Source: Oscillospiraceae bacterium (GTDB lineage: Bacteria > Bacillota > Clostridia > Oscillospirales > Oscillospiraceae). From it: a DNA stretch of 47,110 nt. Each line of letters begins with the position of its first letter. Positions within the stretch are counted from its first letter, which is position 1. The notes below the pieces were generated by a model. It saw nothing but the letters and a program-made list of their open reading frames with translations, was not told the DNA's origin and searched no databases. The stretch lies in contig CADBJU010000008.1 of NCBI GenBank assembly GCA_902795045.1, positions 1-47,110 on the forward strand, written 5' to 3'. A program made the position numbers and the translations under genes. This document shows, piece by piece, positions 1 to 7,606 of the stretch.

Positions 1-142
1 CTGGGACAAGTTCATCGCCGAAGCGAACGAGGGCAAGGGCCTCAAGGTCCAGCCCTGGATGCAGCCCATCTTCAAGTACTTTGTCCCCATCTGCGTCGGG
101 GCCCTGTACATCTACGGCCTTGCCACCTTCGGCTGGAAATAA
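1..142 (+). CDS. C-terminal tail of NSS-type sodium-dependent transporter (partial)
   Basis: This is the last 46 codons of a gene that begins before the window; the reading frame starts at base 2 and ends with TAA at 140-142. The peptide has a charged stretch followed by a hydrophobic segment (VPICVGALYIYGLATFGW), as in the last membrane helix of neurotransmitter:sodium symporter family proteins, and the preceding WDKFI..EAN.G.GLKV.PW pattern is typical of bacterial members. These carry amino acids or similar small solutes into the cell with sodium. The assignment rests on a short tail, so the substrate cannot be told. A terminator follows directly. Confidence 0.6.
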   Translation, partial: WDKFIAEANEGKGLKVQPWMQPIFKYFVPICVGALYIYGLATFGWK

Positions 143-154
143 GCAAAGCGTAAA

Positions 155-196
155 AAAGATGATCTGTACCGTTTGGTGCAGGTCATCTTTTTTTGC
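155..196 (+). terminator. Rho-independent terminator after the transporter
   Basis: A stem of about 15 bp with G-U pairs (arms 156-170 and 175-189) and a GTTT loop is followed by a run of seven T. It lies 13 bases after the transporter stop codon. Confidence 0.85.
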
Positions 197-205
197 ATAA
201 AACGC

Positions 206-234
206 TTTCAATATTGGAACTTTTGTAGTATAGT
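206..234 (+). promoter_or_regulatory. Candidate sigma-A promoter for the VTT-domain gene
   Basis: TTTCAA at 206-211 and TATAGT at 229-234 are 17 bases apart. The -35 box is poor (3 of 6) while the -10 box is good. A small hairpin (GCCCAA, loop, TTGGGC) lies between it and the ribosome binding site. Confidence 0.4.
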
Positions 235-279
235 GATTTTGTATCGCCCAATATCATTTGGGCGCGCAACGGAGGCTGT

Positions 280-978
280 ATGAAACCTTATCAGTTCGGA
301 AAAAAGCAAAAGCTCCTGTGGGGGCTGTTTCTGCTGTGCGCGTGGGGAACGGTGATCCTTCTTTTCTCCCGGCACCACGGCGGCTTTACGGCAAAGGAGC
401 TTGCAAACTACAAGCCGGATAATCCCTTGCTGTCCTGTCTTGTGATGCTGGGGCTGTTCGCGCTCAAGAGCGTGGATTTTCTCATGCACTCCGGCGTCCT
501 CTACGCCGCCTCCGGAATCATGTTCCCCCTGCCGGCGGCGCTGCTTCTCAATACCGTGGGCATCATGATCACCGTGACGCCGACTTATTTTCTCGGCAAG
601 GCCTGGGGCCCGCCCGTTATTGAGACGCTGTGCCGCAAATACCCCAGGCTGCGCGTCTTTGCGGACGATCAGAAGGGCGGCAGCCTCGCGGTGGCGATCC
701 TGCTGCGCACGGTGGGACTTCCTATTCAGGTCGGCAGCGTGTACATGGGGGCCGCGAACTACCGCTTCGGGCGTTTTCTTTTGGGCTCGGTGCTCGGTCT
801 GCTGCCGGTGATGATTCCTTACACGATCATGGGCAACAACGCGTGCAAGCCCGGCTCTCCCGCCTTCGTCATCGCACTTGCGACCGAAATCATTCTGCAC
901 TTCGGGTCGGTCCTGATTTTTGCCGTTATCGCAAAGCGGCGCTTGTCAGACAGTACCGCAGCGGTAAATGAAACATAA
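280..978 (+). CDS. TVP38/TMEM64 (VTT-domain) family membrane protein
   Basis: The protein has 232 aa with an N-terminal membrane anchor (about residues 12-32) and further hydrophobic segments typical of the SNARE-associated/VTT (DedA-like) family. The central part (HSGVLYAASGIMFP, then TPTYFLGKAWG) and the late ILLRTVGLPIQVGSVYMGA segment fit the conserved re-entrant loops of that family. Bacterial members are thought to move or flip lipids or support membrane homeostasis; the exact substrate is not predictable. The start is set by a GGAGG site eight bases upstream of the ATG. It stands alone, converging on the degenerate P-type ATPase across a shared terminator. Confidence 0.75.
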   Translation: MKPYQFGKKQKLLWGLFLLCAWGTVILLFSRHHGGFTAKELANYKPDNPLLSCLVMLGLFALKSVDFLMHSGVLYAASGIMFPLPAALLLNTVGIMITVTPTYFLGKAWGPPVIETLCRKYPRLRVFADDQKGGSLAVAILLRTVGLPIQVGSVYMGAANYRFGRFLLGSVLGLLPVMIPYTIMGNNACKPGSPAFVIALATEIILHFGSVLIFAVIAKRRLSDSTAAVNET

Positions 979-981
979 CAA

Positions 982-1020
982 AAGAAAAAAGATGGCCGCC
1001 TTTCGGCGGCCATCTCGAAT
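982..1020 (-). terminator. Terminator between converging genes
   Basis: A perfect 10-bp stem (991-1000 with 1005-1014) has a TTTC loop. On the minus strand it is followed by a T-rich run (complement of the A-run at 982-990), so it mainly ends the aldolase/ATPase transcript; on the plus strand a looser T-rich tract follows. Confidence 0.85.
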
Positions 1021-1021
1021 T

Positions 1022-2671
1022 TTATTTGCCCATCTTGTAGCGCAGACTGCTGCGCAGGGACTCGCTCGTGATGCGGATGGTATTGAGCACCGACGCGATG
1101 GCGGCGGCAAAGTCGATAACCACCGCAAGCCAGAGATTGCAGTACCCAATGATGCTGAGGAAAATCAGGAACGCCTTGATGATGAAGACGAACAGCGCGT
1201 TTTCCACACAGATCTCCCGCATGCGTGCGGAGATGCCCTTGGCCATCGGCAGATTGCCGACCGCGTCGGGGTGGGAGATCGCGTCGGCATACTTGGCGCG
1301 GCTGTTGACGCGGATGTCGATGGCCGCGTCGCTGTGCGCCTCGATGCCGTTTGCGTAGACAAAGAGCACCGCGCCTTTGGTCTTGCGGGCAATGTCGCTG
1401 ATGATGCGCAGCTTCTTCTCCGTGTCGCACTGGGCGTACATCTCCGAGAAGTTCAGCATTTCGGCAAGCTCCTGGCCGGCCTCCTTACTGTCGTCGCTGA
1501 GCAGGACGCAGCGGGACACTTGGACCTTTTTCAGATCAGGCACCAGTCCCTCAAGATCCTGGTTCACATCGGAGGAGATGACCACCTTGCCCATCGTCCT
1601 TCCGGCCACGACCATGTAATAGGCGGTGCCGGTCTCCGTGGGGGGATCGTCGACCTGGATGCCGCGCTCTTCCAGCAGCGGTCTTGTGGCAAAGGTGACG
1701 TCGATGCCGTCGATGGAAAGCTCCATCCCGTAGCCCGGAATCTCACGAAAGTCCTTAATCACGTCCAGCTTGTAGTCGTGGTCATAGACGGCGGAAATGG
1801 CTTTGGCGACGGGCTGCTCGGAGTAGTACACGGCGTGGGCCACGAAGTTGAGGAAGGTGTCGTAATCCAGCACGTCGGAGTGCATGGCGATGATGCGGGG
1901 GCATTCCTCGGCGAAGATGCCGTTTTTATCAAACACCGCAGCGGACACATCGGCCATGGCCTCAAGAGGGGCGGCGCTGCCGAACACGATGCCGTGCCTT
2001 GCGCTCTGGCACAAGCCAACGGCCGCGGCCAGCGGGAAGGACACCACGACGGAAGCGGGCGTCGCCGCAAGCATCATGACAAGCGCGCGGTGGATGGAGA
2101 TTGAAAAGCTCATGCTGGTGACGACAGGCATGGCGATCGCGTAGATCACGGCCAGCAGCATCGCGATTTTCAGGATCAGCCCTGCGCTGCTGCTCATCAC
2201 CTGCTGAATGGACATGGCAGTCTTCTCGTCGTCGTTGATGAGCTCACGCATATGTGCGATAACCCCTGCGTCCTGATCCTGGACAAGATCCAGCGCTGCC
2301 TTCCGGGTATGTTCCCGTGCGTATTTGAGCAGCAGCATGCCGATCTGATACAGCAGGACGAGTGCAGCGCCTTCAACGCCGAAACCGACGAAGAAGGCCA
2401 GCACCGCCGTTATGCCCACGATCAGGGGCGTTGCCGTATAGTCGCCGCTCTCGACCGCCTCGACTGCATTCATGAGGATGTCATATCCGGCGAGCACCGA
2501 GGCCAGCACCAGAAGCAGGATATGAGCGAAGTCCGGCATGTCGATGATCAGTGACAGGGCGAAGATCACGCAGGCGATGACGAGTCTGATAACCAGAGAA
2601 TTGTTCAGTGTGGCGGAAAGCTTTGCCGTATCTATCTTTGGCGGCGTCTGTTTTACATGTTTCTGGGGCAT
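1022..2671 (-). CDS. Degenerate P1B-like P-type ATPase (probable pseudoenzyme)
   Basis: The protein has 549 aa and the overall plan of a heavy-metal P-type ATPase: paired membrane helices, a core helix pair, a P/N-domain block, and a final helix pair. The N-domain still has SEQPVAKAI, close to the usual SEHPLAKAI, and the GxG turn. Key catalytic signatures are changed. The phosphorylation loop reads DKNGI (Asp248) instead of DKTGT. The membrane CPC/CPx motif reads TPA (204-206). The hinge GDGxND has become YANGIEAHSD. The actuator domain with its TGE motif is almost entirely missing between about residues 118 and 160. Family knowledge says these residues drive the transport cycle, so ion pumping is doubtful; a sensor or scaffold role is only a guess. 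A GGGAGG site precedes the ATG. It begins 29 bases after the aldolase gene and is likely co-transcribed with it. Confidence 0.75.
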   Translation of the reverse strand: MPQKHVKQTPPKIDTAKLSATLNNSLVIRLVIACVIFALSLIIDMPDFAHILLLVLASVLAGYDILMNAVEAVESGDYTATPLIVGITAVLAFFVGFGVEGAALVLLYQIGMLLLKYAREHTRKAALDLVQDQDAGVIAHMRELINDDEKTAMSIQQVMSSSAGLILKIAMLLAVIYAIAMPVVTSMSFSISIHRALVMMLAATPASVVVSFPLAAAVGLCQSARHGIVFGSAAPLEAMADVSAAVFDKNGIFAEECPRIIAMHSDVLDYDTFLNFVAHAVYYSEQPVAKAISAVYDHDYKLDVIKDFREIPGYGMELSIDGIDVTFATRPLLEERGIQVDDPPTETGTAYYMVVAGRTMGKVVISSDVNQDLEGLVPDLKKVQVSRCVLLSDDSKEAGQELAEMLNFSEMYAQCDTEKKLRIISDIARKTKGAVLFVYANGIEAHSDAAIDIRVNSRAKYADAISHPDAVGNLPMAKGISARMREICVENALFVFIIKAFLIFLSIIGYCNLWLAVVIDFAAAIASVLNTIRITSESLRSSLRYKMGK

Positions 2672-2700
2672 TCTGCCACCTCCCTGATGATCTCAGATGA

Positions 2701-3669
2701 TCAGGCCTTGCCGTCGGAGCCCAGAACGTGGACGATCTTGTGGGCGACCATATCCTTCACTGCCTGACGCGCGGGCTTGAGGTACTGGCGGGGATCGAAG
2801 TGATCGGGATGCTCGGCAAAGTACTTGCGGATGTTGCCGGTCATGGCCAGACGGATATCGGAGTCGATGTTGATCTTGCAGACTGCCAGTTTTGCGGCCT
2901 CGCGCAGCTGATCCTCGGGGATGCCGATGGCGTCGGGCATGTTGCCGCCGTACTGGTTGACCATCTTGACAAACTCCTGGGGAACGGAGGAGGAGCCGTG
3001 CAGAACGATGGGGAAGCCGGGCAGGCGCTTGATGCACTCATGCAGCACGTCGAAGCGGAGGGGAGGCGGGACCAGGACGCCGTCGGCATTGCGGGTGCAC
3101 TGGGAAGCCTTGAACTTGTATGCGCCGTGGGAGGTGCCGATGGCGATAGCCAGGGAGTCGCAGCCGGTGCGGGAGACGAACTCCTCAACCTCTTCGGGGC
3201 GGGTGTAGCTCTCGTGGCCGTGCTCGACGGAGACCTCATCCTCAACGCCGGCGAGGGTGCCGAGCTCGGCCTCGACCACGACACCGTGATCGTGAGCGTA
3301 CTCGACGACCTGGCGGGTCAGGGCGATGTTCTCGTCAAAGGGCTTGGAGGAGGCGTCGATCATGACGGAGGTGAAGCCGCCGTCGATGCAGGACTTGCAC
3401 AGCTCGAAGGTGTCGCCGTGGTCCAGATGCAGGGCGATGGGGATCTCGGGATTCTCGATGATGGCAGCCTCGACCAGCTTCACGAGGTAGGTGTGGTTCG
3501 CGTAGGCACGGGCGCCCTTGGACACCTGGAGGATGACGGGGCTCTTGAGTTCGCCGGCAGCTTCGGTGATGCCCTGGACGATTTCCATGTTGTTGACGTT
3601 GAAGGCGCCGACGGCATAACCGCCGTTGTAGGCTTTCGCAAACATTTCCTTGGTTGTTACGAGAGGCAT
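2701..3669 (-). CDS. fba: Class II fructose-1,6-bisphosphate aldolase
   Basis: The protein has 322 aa and cleaves fructose-1,6-bisphosphate to dihydroxyacetone phosphate and glyceraldehyde-3-phosphate in the cytoplasm, using zinc. Visible signatures are the HLDHGD segment with the catalytic Asp and a zinc His, the GTSHGAYKF segment, the LHGSS phosphate-binding loop and the later NIDSD motif. An in-frame upstream Met at 3717 exists, but the ATG at 3669 is preceded by AAGGAGA at the right distance and starts the usual MPLVTTKEMF sequence. It is divergent from the PPi-type phosphofructokinase, pairing two neighbouring steps of glycolysis, and is followed by the degenerate P-type ATPase. Confidence 0.95.
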   Translation of the reverse strand: MPLVTTKEMFAKAYNGGYAVGAFNVNNMEIVQGITEAAGELKSPVILQVSKGARAYANHTYLVKLVEAAIIENPEIPIALHLDHGDTFELCKSCIDGGFTSVMIDASSKPFDENIALTRQVVEYAHDHGVVVEAELGTLAGVEDEVSVEHGHESYTRPEEVEEFVSRTGCDSLAIAIGTSHGAYKFKASQCTRNADGVLVPPPLRFDVLHECIKRLPGFPIVLHGSSSVPQEFVKMVNQYGGNMPDAIGIPEDQLREAAKLAVCKINIDSDIRLAMTGNIRKYFAEHPDHFDPRQYLKPARQAVKDMVAHKIVHVLGSDGKA

Positions 3670-3716
3670 AATACAAAATCTCCTTTGTTTTTCTAAAAAT
3701 TTGTACAAAAAGCACA

Positions 3717-3745
3717 TTTACAAATTTTCGTTAATATTATATCCT
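3717..3745 (+). promoter_or_regulatory. Candidate promoter for the phosphofructokinase gene
   Basis: TTTACA (3717-3722) and TATCCT (3740-3745) are 17 bases apart. It overlaps the aldolase -10 box on the other strand, so the two genes may compete for polymerase. An alternative start site closer to the gene, in the AT-rich stretch at 3775-3800, cannot be excluded. Confidence 0.4.
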
Positions 3746-3764
3746 CAATCCAGCGCATAATCAA
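3736..3764 (-). promoter_or_regulatory. Strong sigma-A promoter for the aldolase operon
   Basis: On the minus strand TTGATT (3759-3764) and TATAAT (3736-3741) are separated by exactly 17 bases. It lies about 70 bases upstream of the aldolase start. Confidence 0.8.
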
Positions 3765-3816
3765 TATGGACTTTCTACAAAAACAAAATATTTTTTAAGT
3801 AACTGGAGGAATAAAA

Positions 3817-5058
3817 ATGTCAGAGAAGTTAATCGGCTCCTGCATCTTCGGTCAGTCCGGCGGTCCCACCGCGGTCATCAACGCCAGCGCCTACGGCGTC
3901 ATCCGCGCCGCGCTCGACGCAGAGGAGATCACCAAGGTCTACGGTGCCAACCACGGCATCAAGGGCGTTCTGGACGACAAGCTCTTCGTCATGGACGAGG
4001 AGGACCCCGAAGAGCTCAAGCTCCTGCTGCACACTCCCTCTTCCGAGCTCGGCTCCTGCCGCTACAAAATCGCCGACCCCGAGGTTGACGACACCGACTA
4101 CAAGCGCATCCTCGAGATTTTCAAGAAGTACAATGTCCGCTACTTCTTCTATAACGGCGGCAACGATTCCATGGACACCTGCAACAAGATCAGCCGCTAT
4201 ATGGAGTCCGTCGGCTACGCCTGCCACGTGATGGGCGTTCCCAAGACCATCGACAACGACCTCTTCGGCACCGACCACTGCCCCGGCTTTGCCAGTGCCG
4301 CCAAGTACATCGCCACCTCCTGCATGGAGATCAACAAGGACGCCCGCGTCTATGACAGCGGCATGATCACCGTCGTGGAGATCATGGGCCGTCACGCAGG
4401 CTGGCTCGCCGCCAGCGCCGCCCTCGCCACCGCCTACGGCTCCGGCCCCGACCTCGTGTACCTGCCCGAGCTCGACTTCGACATGGACAAGTTTCTGGCC
4501 GACGTGGTGCGCATCTACAAAGAAAACGGCAAGTGCTTCATCGCCGTGTCCGAGGGCATACACTATGCCGACGGCAGCTTCGTGTCCGAAGCCAAGACCT
4601 CCGCGACCGACGGCTTCGGCCATGCCCAGCTCGGCGGCCTTGCCACTATGCTTGCCGAGATCATCAAGGCCCACACCGGCGCCAAGGTCCGCGGCATCGA
4701 GCTGAGCCTGCTGCAGCGCTGCGGCGCGCACCTTGCCTCCGCCACCGACATTGAGGAAGCCTGCACCGCCGGCATGGAAGCCGTCAGGAATGCGGTCAAC
4801 GGTGTTTCCGGCAAGATGGTCGCCTTCGAGCGCGAGATGATCGACGGCAAGTACCACTGCAAGTACGTGCTGCTGCCTCTGTCCTCCGTTGCAAACTACG
4901 AGAAGAAGGTCCCGCTGGAATGGATCAACGAGAACGGCAACGGCCTCAAGCAGGAGTTCATCGACTACGTGCTGCCCCTCATCCAGGGCGAGCCCGAACT
5001 TCCGCGCGTCGATTCCCTGCCCCGCTACGCCAAGCTCAAGAAGGTCCTGGCAAAGTAA
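3817..5058 (+). CDS. pfp: 6-phosphofructokinase, probably pyrophosphate-dependent
   Basis: The protein has 413 aa and phosphorylates fructose-6-phosphate to fructose-1,6-bisphosphate. The N-terminus has the GQSGGPTAVINAS phosphate loop. Two features point to pyrophosphate rather than ATP as donor: the GGNDS motif where ATP enzymes have GGDGS, and the VPKTIDND motif with Lys where ATP enzymes have Gly. The EIMGRHAGWLA substrate-binding segment and a late SLLQRCGAHLAS segment follow. The length also fits the long PPi clade rather than the roughly 320-aa ATP enzymes. A TGGAGG site lies seven bases before the ATG. It stands opposite fba and ends at its own terminator. Confidence 0.9.
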   Translation: MSEKLIGSCIFGQSGGPTAVINASAYGVIRAALDAEEITKVYGANHGIKGVLDDKLFVMDEEDPEELKLLLHTPSSELGSCRYKIADPEVDDTDYKRILEIFKKYNVRYFFYNGGNDSMDTCNKISRYMESVGYACHVMGVPKTIDNDLFGTDHCPGFASAAKYIATSCMEINKDARVYDSGMITVVEIMGRHAGWLAASAALATAYGSGPDLVYLPELDFDMDKFLADVVRIYKENGKCFIAVSEGIHYADGSFVSEAKTSATDGFGHAQLGGLATMLAEIIKAHTGAKVRGIELSLLQRCGAHLASATDIEEACTAGMEAVRNAVNGVSGKMVAFEREMIDGKYHCKYVLLPLSSVANYEKKVPLEWINENGNGLKQEFIDYVLPLIQGEPELPRVDSLPRYAKLKKVLAK

Positions 5059-5071
5059 TCATACAATTCTT

Positions 5072-5100
5072 AAAGGGTGCCGCATCGGCACCCTTTTTTA
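5072..5100 (+). terminator. Terminator of the phosphofructokinase gene
   Basis: A 10-bp stem AAAGGGTGCC with GGCACCCTTT and a five-base loop is followed by a T run, 14 bases after the stop codon. Confidence 0.9.
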
Positions 5101-5123
5101 TTCATTATTAACCTTCCTGTCCT

Positions 5124-5251
5124 GTCATTCTGAGCGAAGCGAAGAATCTCATATTCCCGCCTGTAATATGGAAAGATCCTTCGCTTGCGCGAACATTAGA
5201 GATTCTTAGCGGCTTGCCGCTTAGAATCTCTTTGCCCTTTAGGAGGATGAC
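5124..5251 (+). repeat. MITE-like dispersed repeat, copy 1
   Basis: This 128-bp element is bounded by imperfect inverted ends (GTCATTCT and AGGATGAC). Inside, 5198-5231 folds into a nearly perfect hairpin. A 44-bp stretch, 5188-5231, is identical to 34122-34165 in the second copy. It has no coding capacity. The GTCATTCTGAGCGAAGCGAA start is a type of dispersed repeat seen in many anaerobes (general knowledge). Confidence 0.75.
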
Positions 5252-5271
5252 AAAGGCTGCGCTTCTTTCGG

Positions 5272-5300
5272 TTGAAGTGCCGGGCCGGTTCGAGTATAAT
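5272..5300 (+). promoter_or_regulatory. Sigma-A promoter for the C39-like gene
   Basis: TTGAAG (5272-5277) and TATAAT (5295-5300) are 17 bases apart. The expected transcription start (about 5307) leaves almost no leader before the coding start. Confidence 0.65.
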
Positions 5301-5317
5301 CATAAGCGGTGATCGAC

Positions 5318-5995
5318 ATGCTCTCTTTACAGCATCCTTATATCAGTATCGCCCTGCCTCACGGCAAAAGCTATGGCGGCGGGCAGCAGCATTCCCGCGA
5401 CGCCATGCTCCGCCGCTGCGGCTGCGGAGTCGTCGCGGCGGCGGATCTGCTGCTGTATCTCACACGCTGGCACAGTCACGGGGCGGTGGACTACTTTGCG
5501 GGCCTGCTCACCGACGAGCCGGTCCCCCTTTCGGTTTACGACACCCTGCTGCGAGACCTGAACCGTCGGGAGTTTCCCATGATCCCCTACGCGGGCATCA
5601 ACGGCGTCATGCTCATGGCAGGCATGCAGCTCTTTTTCCACCGTCACGGCATGCCATACACCGCCCGCTGGTGCATGGCGCCGGACAGGCTCTGGGAGCG
5701 GATCGAAGAGATGCTTCGCGAGGACATCCCGGTCATCATGTCGGTAGGGCCGAATTTTCCGCTCATCTGGCGCAACAAACGCGTGCGCTTTTACGCGCAG
5801 ACTCCGGCGGGCGGATATGTCCCGGCTTCCCAGGCGAAGGCCCACTACTTCACGGTGACGGGTCTTGACGGCGAGTGGCTGCGCATCTCCTCCTGGGGCC
5901 GCTGCTACTATCTGAACCGTCGGGAGTTTGAGGAATACGCAGCGCACTCCAGCACTACGATCACGAGCAATGTGCTGCTGGTAGAAAGGAAATGA
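5318..5995 (+). CDS. C39-like papain-fold family protein
   Basis: The protein has about 225 aa with no signal peptide. The N-terminal CGCGVVAAADLLLYL stretch resembles the catalytic Cys helix of C39-like peptidases (NCGPTAAANLL pattern). A distal HYFTVTGLDGEWLRISSWG segment provides the matching His in the usual beta-strand context, so the papain-like Cys-His order is kept. The function could be a cytoplasmic peptidase or a non-peptidase relative; no substrate is evident. The start is uncertain. An in-frame GTG at 5309 has no ribosome binding site at all, while the ATG at 5318 has a weak GGTGAT five bases upstream. Either start lies within about ten bases of the predicted transcription start. 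It is monocistronic, with a terminator downstream. Confidence 0.65.
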   Translation: MLSLQHPYISIALPHGKSYGGGQQHSRDAMLRRCGCGVVAAADLLLYLTRWHSHGAVDYFAGLLTDEPVPLSVYDTLLRDLNRREFPMIPYAGINGVMLMAGMQLFFHRHGMPYTARWCMAPDRLWERIEEMLREDIPVIMSVGPNFPLIWRNKRVRFYAQTPAGGYVPASQAKAHYFTVTGLDGEWLRISSWGRCYYLNRREFEEYAAHSSTTITSNVLLVERK

Positions 5996-5997
5996 TT

Positions 5998-6036
5998 GAA
6001 AGCCTTCGGCGAAGACTGCCGAGGGCTTTCAGTTTG
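5998..6036 (+). terminator. Hairpin terminator after the C39-like gene
   Basis: A stem GAAAGCCTTCGGC with GCCGAGGGCTTTC and a seven-base loop sits just past the stop codon; the T-tract is weak. A short CACTTTCCACTTTTCAC-type simple repeat follows at about 6059-6086. Confidence 0.65.
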
Positions 6037-6090
6037 TATCTATATTCTACAGTGGGCTTCACTTTCCACTTTCCACTTTTCACTTTTTGA

Positions 6091-6786
6091 TTAAAGTTTT
6101 TCCACCGCGAGCACGCCGTCGGTCTGTTCAAACTTCTGGATGATTTTCTGCTCTAAGTCCTGTCGGGTGAGCAGGATGGTCAGGATCGCGCTGTAGCGGT
6201 AGCTTCCGTTTGCCTCCGACATGCGGTTGACCTCCATGTCGTTCATGGGGATGTTTTCCGTGCGCAGCACGCGCACGAGGCGCTGCACGGTGGAGGGCAG
6301 GCTGTACTCCACATAGAGATTGATTTCTCTGCTGCGTTTGACAAAGCGGTACTCAATTCGGATAAGCACCAACTCCGCCAGCATCACCATCAGCGTTGAG
6401 AAGATCGCGCACTCGGCGTAGCCCGCGCCGCAGGCAAGACCGATGATCGACGCCGTCCAGAGCCCCGCCGCCGTGGTCAGGCCCTTTACGCGGTTGCTGC
6501 GAGTGACAATGATCGTGCCCGCGCCGACAAAGCTCACGCCCGCGATGACCTGGGCCCCCATACGGGAGATGTCCGTGTACAGGTGCATGACCTGGTAGAG
6601 ATAGAGGTTTGTGAGGATCGTGATGGCCGAGCCCATGCAGATGAGGATGTGCGTGCGAAAGCCGGCGGAGCGGCGGCGCACCTCACGCTCAAGGCCGATG
6701 ACCCCGCCGCACAGCACCGCCAGCACCAGCCGCGCGGTGATCGCCAGCATGTTCATTTCCCGGATAAAATCAAAGCAATGCAGCAT
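6091..6786 (-). CDS. MgtC/SapB family membrane protein (second of tandem pair)
   Basis: The protein has 231 aa. Residues up to about 140 carry the MgtC core: the first helix with LCGGVIGLEREV, the RSAGFRTHILICMGSA loop, the VSFVGAGTII helix and the GLTTAAGLWTAS motif. The C-terminal third is a soluble ACT-like regulatory region. Family knowledge links MgtC proteins to survival at low magnesium and to control of membrane energetics rather than transport itself. The ATG at 6786 is preferred over an in-frame GTG two codons upstream because the GAGGAGG site would nearly touch the GTG. It follows its paralogue by 12 bases, so the two form one operon. Confidence 0.88.
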   Translation of the reverse strand: MLHCFDFIREMNMLAITARLVLAVLCGGVIGLEREVRRRSAGFRTHILICMGSAITILTNLYLYQVMHLYTDISRMGAQVIAGVSFVGAGTIIVTRSNRVKGLTTAAGLWTASIIGLACGAGYAECAIFSTLMVMLAELVLIRIEYRFVKRSREINLYVEYSLPSTVQRLVRVLRTENIPMNDMEVNRMSEANGSYRYSAILTILLTRQDLEQKIIQKFEQTDGVLAVEKL

Positions 6787-6798
6787 CGTCACACCTCC

Positions 6799-7524
6799 TC
6801 AGACCTCGTCGATGCTCACCACACCGTTCAGGGTGGACAAGGCCGCCACAAGCTCGGCGTGGTAGAGGTGGATGGGCAGGCGCATATCCAGCACCGCCGA
6901 CACGCCCTCAAAGGAGTTGGGCTTGTCGCGGTTGATCTCCAGAGAGAAGATGCGGATATCCTCGCGTTTGATGTAGTTGATGATCGCGGACAGCTGCAGG
7001 ATGTTCTCCGTCTCTACATACAGCATCATGTTGCGGGAGCGGTTGAGGATCAGGGTCTCGATGGCAGGCAGGACGCTGATGCTCAGCACGATGAGCAGAA
7101 AGCTCACCAGTACGCACTCGATAAAGCCCGCGCCCACCGCAAGCCCCATGCAGGCCGAGGCCCAAAGTCCCGCCGCCGTAGTCAGGCCCGTGACCTCCTG
7201 CTTGCCGGTGACGATGATGGTTCCGGCGGCGAGAAAGCCCACGCCGCTGATAACGCGCGTGCCAAGGCGCACCACGTCCGTCCGGCGCTTGACTACGTCG
7301 TAGGCATCCTTCATGAAGGAGTTGAGCATCTGATCGAGATACTGGCTCAAAATCACCGTCACCGCAGCGCCGAGCGCCACCAGCATATAGGTGCGAAAGC
7401 CTGCGGCCCGGCCCTTGCGCTCGCGCTCCAGCCCGATCACGCCGCCCATCATCATCGCCAGCACGATACGCAGCATCATCGACCAAAGATTCAATTCCCG
7501 GAAGAAATGAAAGCTCTGTCCCAT
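6799..7524 (-). CDS. MgtC/SapB family membrane protein (first of tandem pair)
   Basis: The protein has 241 aa and the same plan as its downstream neighbour: MMGGVIGLERERKG, RAAGFRTYMLVALGAA, GVGFLAAGTIIVTG and GLTTAAGLWASA in four membrane helices, then a soluble C-terminal domain. It carries an insert of about 15 residues (ending near KRRTDVVRLGTRV) that the second copy lacks. The start at 7524 is chosen because TTGGAGG lies eight bases before it; an upstream in-frame TTG lacks a site. The two paralogues have diverged clearly, so the duplication is not recent. It is transcribed from the promoter at 7607-7634 through a leader hairpin that may act as an attenuator. Confidence 0.88.
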   Translation of the reverse strand: MGQSFHFFRELNLWSMMLRIVLAMMMGGVIGLERERKGRAAGFRTYMLVALGAAVTVILSQYLDQMLNSFMKDAYDVVKRRTDVVRLGTRVISGVGFLAAGTIIVTGKQEVTGLTTAAGLWASACMGLAVGAGFIECVLVSFLLIVLSISVLPAIETLILNRSRNMMLYVETENILQLSAIINYIKREDIRIFSLEINRDKPNSFEGVSAVLDMRLPIHLYHAELVAALSTLNGVVSIDEV

Positions 7525-7540
7525 CTTGGCCTCCAAATGC

Positions 7541-7571
7541 AAAACGGAGCGTCGAGCAGCTCAACGCTCCG
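7541..7571 (-). promoter_or_regulatory. Leader hairpin, candidate transcription attenuator of the mgtC operon
   Basis: A 12-bp stem (7545-7556 with 7560-7571) with a three-base loop is followed on the minus strand by TTTT. It lies between the promoter and the first mgtC ribosome binding site, where a terminator would switch expression. A smaller stem TCTATC/GATAGA precedes it in the leader. Confidence 0.5.
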
Positions 7572-7606
7572 CAGACACGAACGCTGTTATCTATCTGATG
7601 GATAGA

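Noticed and set aside
968-2104. A 378-codon plus-strand frame opposite the degenerate P-type ATPase
   Set aside because: Composition (His/Gly/Asp/Val rich, no domain) is that of an antisense shadow and it starts in a terminator.
3829-4857. A 342-codon minus-strand frame opposite the phosphofructokinase
   Set aside because: Low-complexity Ala/Gly/Val/Asp composition and perfect overlap with a well-supported gene.
6059-6087. CACTTTCCACTTTTCAC repeat as a CRISPR or regulatory array
   Set aside because: Only a few degenerate seven- to nine-base units; no spacers. It is a simple repeat.
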